Below are positions 6,700-10,673 of a DNA stretch of 10,673 bases, piece after piece. Position 1 is the first letter of the stretch. Each line of letters begins with the position of its first letter. Origin of the DNA: Azonexus sp. (GTDB lineage: Bacteria > Pseudomonadota > Gammaproteobacteria > Burkholderiales > Rhodocyclaceae); contig JAISPT010000015.1 in NCBI GenBank assembly GCA_031274715.1, positions 1-10,673 on the forward strand, given 5' to 3'. The notes beneath the pieces are model-generated. The model ran no database searches. It worked only from the letters and a program-made list of their open reading frames with translations, and had not been told where the DNA came from. A program made the translations under genes and the position numbers.

Positions 6700-6968
6700 G
6701 CATCATCCTCGGGCGCGGCGCTTGGACGCAGCAACGGAACCGGCGAGAAGCCGAACTCGATCATTTCGGCTTCCAGCTTGATGCGCAGGATCAGCAGTCC
6801 ACGCAGCGATTCCCGCGCCCGATCTTTGGCCCAGGACAGATGGTTGTCAGCCAAACAGGCGTCGATCTCGTGGCGATTGGCTAGGTTGACGCCACAAATC
6901 GCCGCGTAACGCTGGATCTCGTGATCCAGTTCCCGCAACTCCCGGTCATAATGTTCGAATCCGCTCAT
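6696..6968 (-). CDS. Small uncharacterised helical protein
   Basis: I do not recognise this 90-residue protein. It reads as a real gene: codons on this strand mostly end in G or C, composition is balanced and it fills the gap between two confident genes. It looks all-helical, with a charged first part (HYDRELRELDHEIQRYAA), a middle with LANRHEIDACLADNH (about 29-43), a longer amphipathic helix (SWAKDRARESLRGLLILRIKLEAEMIEF, about 45-72) and a disordered acidic tail (PEDDA). It has two cysteines (25, 38) and no membrane segment or signal peptide. I chose the ATG at 6968; a GTG at 7028 would add 20 residues but run into the divergent gene. No Shine-Dalgarno sequence precedes the ATG, which lowers certainty about the start. 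The TAG stop overlaps the stop of the convergent DHH gene. Confidence 0.66.
   Translation of the reverse strand: MSGFEHYDRELRELDHEIQRYAAICGVNLANRHEIDACLADNHLSWAKDRARESLRGLLILRIKLEAEMIEFGFSPVPLLRPSAAPEDDA
6912..6929. repeat. Perfect 7-base inverted repeat near the divergent gene starts
   Basis: CTGGATC (6912-6918) and GATCCAG (6923-6929) are perfect reverse complements around a 4-base centre TCGT. The repeat lies inside the minus-strand gene, where it encodes the residues LDHEIQ, about 70-90 bases upstream of the start at 7001. A CATAAT resembling a -10 box (6947-6952) sits 17 bases after the repeat, so the right arm covers the place of its -35. It could be an operator or a coding coincidence. 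Confidence 0.4.
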
Positions 6969-6986
6969 GGGTGGAGCATACAACCA

Positions 6987-6994
6987 AAGGAGAG
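6987..6994 (+). promoter_or_regulatory. Strong ribosome binding site for the gene at 7001
   Basis: AAGGAGAG ends 6 bases before the ATG at 7001, an almost ideal Shine-Dalgarno match. It rules in this ATG over the in-frame GTG at 6971, which lies upstream of the site. It occupies much of the 32-base gap between the two divergent start codons, so any promoter for this gene must lie within the opposite gene or very close to its start. Confidence 0.85.
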
Positions 6995-7000
6995 TTTCCG

Positions 7001-8539
7001 ATGTATCGGCTAGTCCTGCCGAATCCACGCAAGAACATTGCCCTGGCCTTTCAGGATGTTCCTGAGGCTCGCGCTTGGCTGGCCAAGCAACCGCGCGCCC
7101 ATCCGCAGCAGACGCTGGCGGCCCTGGCCCTGCAGGTTGAAGCCATCGACGGCAGTGCTAGCGACCCGGCGTTGGCCGTCGAACTGCTCGGGCTGTTGCG
7201 CACAGCGGCGGTTCCGCTGCAGGAGCACATCGAGCCACGCTTCGTGCGCAAGGCCTTGCCGCTGCCTGCCGACGACCACCGCGCCTTCGAACTGGTTGCC
7301 CGCTTCTGGCACCGTCTCGGCGTCGCCTATCTGCGCCGCTACGAGGAACTGGGCATCCAGGGGCGTAGCTTGGCACTCAATCGCGCCGCCTGCGCCCTGC
7401 GCCTGGCCGCCCACAGCCACTTTCTGGCCGCTTACGAATGTCCGCCGGCACTCGACCGCCTGCTGCTCAGCCTCCTCGCCCTGGCCATCCACGACGATGT
7501 GCTGGCGCGACCGTTGCCGGACGGGGACTTTCCCCATCTCGGCGACGCCACTGTCGCCGGCCACCTGGCTTGGGCCTTTCTGTTGCGCTTGATCGACCCC
7601 TACCGGCTGACCGCGCCGCAACTGCTTGTGGCTAACCGCGCGCTCAGCCGCTGGCGCGAACTGGCTGAATTCCGCAACGAGCCAGATACCGACGATGCAC
7701 GTGCTCGCGACCTCGACCTGAGCGCCCTGTACGGCGCCCCGCTGCCCGACGAAACACCGCGTTGGCTCGACATTCGCGCTATCGACCGTAAGTTGCGCAA
7801 GCGCCTCGAAGCATTGCAGCAGGGCGTGTCGCCGGAAGCCCTGAAACTTGGCCGCGAGCTGTCGCCGACCGCCAACATCCGTCTACTGAAGGAAATCCGC
7901 CATAGCCTGACCATGCCCGAGCGGGAAACCGCCGAAGAACCCGGCGACATTGCCCTCGCCTTTGGCGGCGAGGATGCCTACGCCGTGCTGCGCGGCGACT
8001 ACCTGAACGCCGCCGGCGACATCGACATCGACAGTTCCGTGCTCGCCCACCAGCGTACCGCGCTGTTCGGCTTCGACCGCGTCGAACAGGCAACGACGGC
8101 GATCAAGCGCATCGAGGTCACCACCGAGGCCTGGAAACAACTCGACGGCATGGTTCTACGCCCCGCTGTCGACCCCAGCCCGCGCCGCCAAGCACCCTGC
8201 CTGGTGGCCGCCCGTGTGCGCGGCCAGGCGCGGCTCGGCGTGCTGTTCGGCTTGCAGGTCATGACCGGCGGCGTGCTGTCAGGCGGCTTGCACTGGTATG
8301 GAGGAGAAGTCGAAGCCGGCTGGCTCAAGCGCACCGAGCCACGCCTCCGGGCCAGCGGGCGCATTCCGGCCTTCCTGATCTGCGAAGACGAGGAATTATC
8401 GCTGGTACTACCGGCCACGGCCGGAATTCGGGTGGGTGTCACGCTCGCCATCGGCGGCGCAACGCTGGAACATTTGCAACCGGACGAGGTGCTCGAACGC
8501 GGCATCGATTTCGTCCGCTACGCCTGCCACGCCGTATAA
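7001..8539 (+). CDS. Uncharacterised 512-residue protein
   Basis: I cannot name this protein. It has no signal peptide or clear membrane helix and looks cytoplasmic. The first half (about residues 20-225) is leucine- and alanine-rich and helical, with repeated arginine-rich helices such as FWHRLGVAYLRRYEELG (102-118) and LALNRAACALRLAAH. A linker at 226-257 (EPDTDDARARDLDLSALYGAPLPDETPRW) leads to a basic helix DRKLRKRLEALQQG. From about 315 to the end the pattern changes to short strands and turns (for example AAGDIDIDSSVLAHQRTALF, 337-356, and RIPAFLICEDEELSLVLP, 454-471), suggesting a beta-rich C-terminal domain. A degenerate PilZ-like c-di-GMP domain is a weak possibility: an RxxxR is present at 407-411 but the DxSxxG partner motif is absent. 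The start is fixed by a strong ribosome site. It is divergent from the 90-residue gene and convergent with the carboxylase operon. Confidence 0.9.
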   Translation: MYRLVLPNPRKNIALAFQDVPEARAWLAKQPRAHPQQTLAALALQVEAIDGSASDPALAVELLGLLRTAAVPLQEHIEPRFVRKALPLPADDHRAFELVARFWHRLGVAYLRRYEELGIQGRSLALNRAACALRLAAHSHFLAAYECPPALDRLLLSLLALAIHDDVLARPLPDGDFPHLGDATVAGHLAWAFLLRLIDPYRLTAPQLLVANRALSRWRELAEFRNEPDTDDARARDLDLSALYGAPLPDETPRWLDIRAIDRKLRKRLEALQQGVSPEALKLGRELSPTANIRLLKEIRHSLTMPERETAEEPGDIALAFGGEDAYAVLRGDYLNAAGDIDIDSSVLAHQRTALFGFDRVEQATTAIKRIEVTTEAWKQLDGMVLRPAVDPSPRRQAPCLVAARVRGQARLGVLFGLQVMTGGVLSGGLHWYGGEVEAGWLKRTEPRLRASGRIPAFLICEDEELSLVLPATAGIRVGVTLAIGGATLEHLQPDEVLERGIDFVRYACHAV

Positions 8540-8544
8540 ACGAA

Positions 8545-8568
8545 AAGGCCCGTCTTGCGACGGGCCTT
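8545..8568. terminator. Bidirectional intrinsic terminator
   Basis: A perfect 10-base stem (AAGGCCCGTC, 8545-8554, with GACGGGCCTT, 8559-8568) closes a TTGC loop. It begins 6 bases after the stop of the 512-residue gene. Read on the minus strand the GC core is followed by TTTTCGTTTATA, a good U-tract for ending the carboxylase transcript. Read on the plus strand it is followed by TTCGTT, weaker but usable. Its place between convergent genes fits shared use. Confidence 0.85.
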
Positions 8569-8578
8569 CGTTGCAGCA

Positions 8579-8601
8579 GCCGCCGGCGACTAACCGGCGG
8601 C
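8579..8601. repeat. GC-rich hairpin between convergent genes
   Basis: GCCGCCGG (8579-8586) pairs perfectly with CCGGCGGC (8594-8601) around a 7-base loop. It starts 12 bases after the stop codon of the minus-strand carboxylase gene and has no T-tract on either side. It could protect the 3' end of that mRNA or slow polymerase before the true terminator, but it may be chance in GC-rich DNA. Confidence 0.55.
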
Positions 8602-8613
8602 GGCGGAACATGA

Positions 8614-10629
8614 TCACTCGAACTCGATGATCACCTGATCGACCGACAGGCTCTCGCCGACGGCTACCGAGATCTTCTTCACCTTGCAGTCCTGCTCGGC
8701 CTTGAGGATGTTCTCCATCTTCATCGCCTCGATGACGGCCAGCTTCTCGCCGGCCTTCACTTCCCGGCCGACCTCGACCGCGATCTCGCGCAACAAGCCC
8801 GGCATCGGCGACAGCAGGAACTTCGACAGGTCGGGCGCCGGCTTGTCCGGCATCAGCGCCAGCATCTCGGCGGCACGCGCGCTCATGACCATGAAGTCGG
8901 CACGGGAACCCCAGTGATACAGGCTGTAACGGGTCTTGAAGCGTGCCACCTGCAAGGTGAAGGATTCGCCATTGCAGGTACCGCTGAACAGCGATTCACC
9001 CAGCTTCCAGCCGGACAGGATCTCGTAGCTCTTGCCGTTGTATTCGACATAGTAGCCGCCCGGGATCCGGCGCGCCGTGACCGGATGGTTTTCTTTCTGC
9101 CCACCGCCTCTCAGGCGCACCACCATCCACTGGTCGCCAACGATGCGCTCGTGGCCTTGCAACTGGCCGGTGATCGACGCCGAACGGTCGGTAAAGGCAC
9201 GGTAGACGTAGGCGACGACCGAGACCAGCAGGGCCGGGTCATCGTGCGGCACCATCGAGGTGTCGAAACCCTTCGGATACTCCTTGGCGATGAAGCTGGT
9301 ATCGAAGATGCCGGACTGGAAGCGCGGGTGCTGCATCAACGCCGCCTGGAACGGGATATTCGAGGAAATGCCGTGGATCACGAAGGCATTCAGCGCATCG
9401 CGCATACGGGCAATCGCCGCGTTGCGGTCCTTGGCGTGCACGATCAGCTTGGCGATCATCGAGTCGTAGAACATCGAAATCTCGCCGCCATCGTAGACAC
9501 CGGTATCGACGCGGGTAGTGCCTTCGGCGTCGGTGCTCTCGGCCGGCGGCAGGAACTTGACCAGGCGGCCAGTGGAAGGCAGGAAGCCACGGAACGGATC
9601 CTCGGCATTGATCCGGCATTCCATCGACCAGCCGTTGATCTTGACGTCGGCCTGGGTGAGCGGCAGTTTCTCGCCGGCAGCCACGCGGATCATCTGCTCG
9701 ACCAAGTCGAGGCCGGTAATCAGTTCGGTGACCGGGTGCTCGACCTGCAAGCGGGTGTTCATTTCCAGGAAGTAGAACTCCTTGGTCGCCCCGGAGACGA
9801 CGAATTCGACGGTACCCGCCGATTCGTAATTAACGGCGCGGGCCAGGGCCACGGCCTGCTCGCCCATGGCCTTGCGCATCTCGGGGTCGACGAAGGGACT
9901 CGGCGCCTCCTCGATGACCTTTTGGTGGCGGCGCTGGATCGAGCAGTCGCGCTCGTTCAGATAGACGTAATTGCCGTGCGAATCGCCGAGCACCTGGATT
10001 TCGATATGGCGCGGCTCAAGCACGTACTTCTCGATGAACACGCGGTCGTCGCCAAAGGAATTACGCGCTTCGTTGACGCAGGAGGAGAAACCCTCGTGCG
10101 CCTCGGCGTCATTGTAGGCGACGCGCAGGCCCTTGCCGCCACCACCGGCGGAGGCCTTGATCATCACCGGATAGCCGATCTTCTTGGCAATCTCGACGGC
10201 CTCGTCCGGACCGGCAATGGCCTCGTTATGACCTGGGATGGTGTTGACCTTGGCCACGATAGCCAGCTTCTTGGACTCGATCTTGTCGCCCATCTTGGCG
10301 ACCGAGTAATGCTTCGGGCCGATGAACTTGATGCCTTCCTCTTCCAGGCGGCGCGAGAATTCGGCATTTTCGGACAGGAAGCCGTAACCCGGATGGACCG
10401 CCTCGGCGCCGGTCTGCTTGCAGGCGGCGATGATCTTGTCCATGACCAGGTAGGACTCTTTCGAAGCGGCCGGCCCGATACAGACGGCCTCGTCGGCCAT
10501 ATCGACGTGCAGGGCATCCCTGTCGGCCTCGGAATAGACGGCAACGGTGGCGATGCCCATCTTGCGGGCGGTCTTGATGACGCGGCAGGCGATTTCACCG
10601 CGGTTGGCAATGAGGATTTTCTTGAACAT
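8614..10629 (-). CDS. pccA: Acyl-CoA (probably propionyl-CoA) carboxylase biotin-containing alpha subunit
   Basis: This 671-residue subunit carboxylates its own biotin with ATP and bicarbonate, then hands the carboxyl to a beta subunit that makes methylmalonyl-CoA from propionyl-CoA. The biotin carboxylase domain fills residues 1 to about 445: FKKILIANRGEIACRV at the N-terminus, the ATP-grasp glycine loop KASAGGGGKGLRV (158-170), EMNTRLQVEHPVTE with the catalytic residues (289-302), and Arg339 in MECRINAEDP. A middle region (about 460-590) matches the BT domain that docks the beta subunit in propionyl-CoA carboxylases. The C-terminal biotinyl domain has EAMKMEN with the biotin lysine at 637. 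Length and the BT region argue against AccC and for PccA; an acetyl- or other acyl-CoA substrate cannot be excluded. The start is fixed by AGGAAGGAA, 6 bases before the ATG. Its partner gene ends 20 bases upstream. Confidence 0.93.
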   Translation of the reverse strand: MFKKILIANRGEIACRVIKTARKMGIATVAVYSEADRDALHVDMADEAVCIGPAASKESYLVMDKIIAACKQTGAEAVHPGYGFLSENAEFSRRLEEEGIKFIGPKHYSVAKMGDKIESKKLAIVAKVNTIPGHNEAIAGPDEAVEIAKKIGYPVMIKASAGGGGKGLRVAYNDAEAHEGFSSCVNEARNSFGDDRVFIEKYVLEPRHIEIQVLGDSHGNYVYLNERDCSIQRRHQKVIEEAPSPFVDPEMRKAMGEQAVALARAVNYESAGTVEFVVSGATKEFYFLEMNTRLQVEHPVTELITGLDLVEQMIRVAAGEKLPLTQADVKINGWSMECRINAEDPFRGFLPSTGRLVKFLPPAESTDAEGTTRVDTGVYDGGEISMFYDSMIAKLIVHAKDRNAAIARMRDALNAFVIHGISSNIPFQAALMQHPRFQSGIFDTSFIAKEYPKGFDTSMVPHDDPALLVSVVAYVYRAFTDRSASITGQLQGHERIVGDQWMVVRLRGGGQKENHPVTARRIPGGYYVEYNGKSYEILSGWKLGESLFSGTCNGESFTLQVARFKTRYSLYHWGSRADFMVMSARAAEMLALMPDKPAPDLSKFLLSPMPGLLREIAVEVGREVKAGEKLAVIEAMKMENILKAEQDCKVKKISVAVGESLSVDQVIIEFE

Positions 10630-10649
10630 GTTCTATTCCTTCCTGGCGC

Positions 10650-10673
10650 TTACAGCGGGATATTGCCGTGCTT
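10650..10673 (-). CDS. pccB: Probable acyl-CoA carboxylase carboxyltransferase (beta) subunit, 3' end only
   Basis: The window edge shows the last seven codons and a TAA stop on the minus strand, reading KHGNIPL. From memory this is the usual C-terminal ending of propionyl-CoA carboxylase beta subunits, and the position just upstream of the alpha-subunit gene (20-base gap) fits a pccB-pccA operon. Only 24 bases are visible, so the call rests on this short tail and on context. Confidence 0.7.
   Translation of the reverse strand, partial: KHGNIPL

Noticed and set aside
6971..7000. An upstream GTG start for the 512-residue gene
   Set aside because: The strong AAGGAGAG site lies between this GTG and the ATG at 7001 and is well spaced only for the ATG.
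8614..10629. Pyruvate carboxylase or plain AccC as the identity of the biotin carboxylase
   Set aside because: AccC is about 450 residues and has no biotinyl domain; pyruvate carboxylase single-chain forms are over 1100 residues. The 671-residue length with a central BT-like region and C-terminal EAMKMEN fits a PccA-type alpha subunit.

Overview
The window is GC-rich (codons mostly end in G or C), densely coded, and looks like a chromosomal segment of a respiratory betaproteobacterium. A denitrifying or nitrate-respiring member of the Rhodocyclales is my best guess, inferred from protein flavour and gene content rather than any marker gene. No RNA gene, mobile element, CRISPR array or phage gene is visible, and no stretch over 100 bases lacks a gene.

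Bases 1-5689 (+ strand) hold the membrane and periplasmic part of a System I cytochrome c maturation operon in canonical order: ccmC (5' end cut off by the window), ccmD, ccmE, ccmF, ccmG, ccmH, ccmI, then napF. CcmC loads heme on CcmE, CcmD aids release of holo-CcmE, and CcmE carries heme on a histidine in the periplasm. CcmG and CcmH keep apocytochrome CxxCH cysteines reduced, CcmI presents the apocytochrome, and CcmF (with CcmH) ligates the heme. Five of the seven junctions are 4-base ATGA overlaps, so translation is probably coupled. The last gene encodes the iron-sulfur protein NapF of periplasmic nitrate reductase, which suggests this Ccm system serves a nitrate-respiratory chain. The rest of the nap operon is not in the window.

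Bases 5767-6699 (+) encode a DHH/DHHA1-family phosphoesterase of unknown substrate. It is followed tail-to-tail by a 90-residue unrecognised protein on the minus strand (6696-6968); the two genes share a CTAG that holds both stop codons. Thirty-two bases further on, a divergent gene (7001-8539, +) encodes a 512-residue soluble protein I cannot name.

A bidirectional terminator hairpin (8545-8568) and a GC-rich hairpin (8579-8601) separate that gene from a convergent acyl-CoA carboxylase operon on the minus strand. The operon shows a complete biotin-carrying alpha subunit (propionyl-CoA carboxylase type, 671 residues) and, at the window edge, the last seven codons and stop of what is probably the carboxyltransferase beta subunit.

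I find no convincing new system here. The most open items are the two unrecognised proteins at 6696-8539, the substrate of the DHH enzyme, and the placement of napF in the ccm operon.
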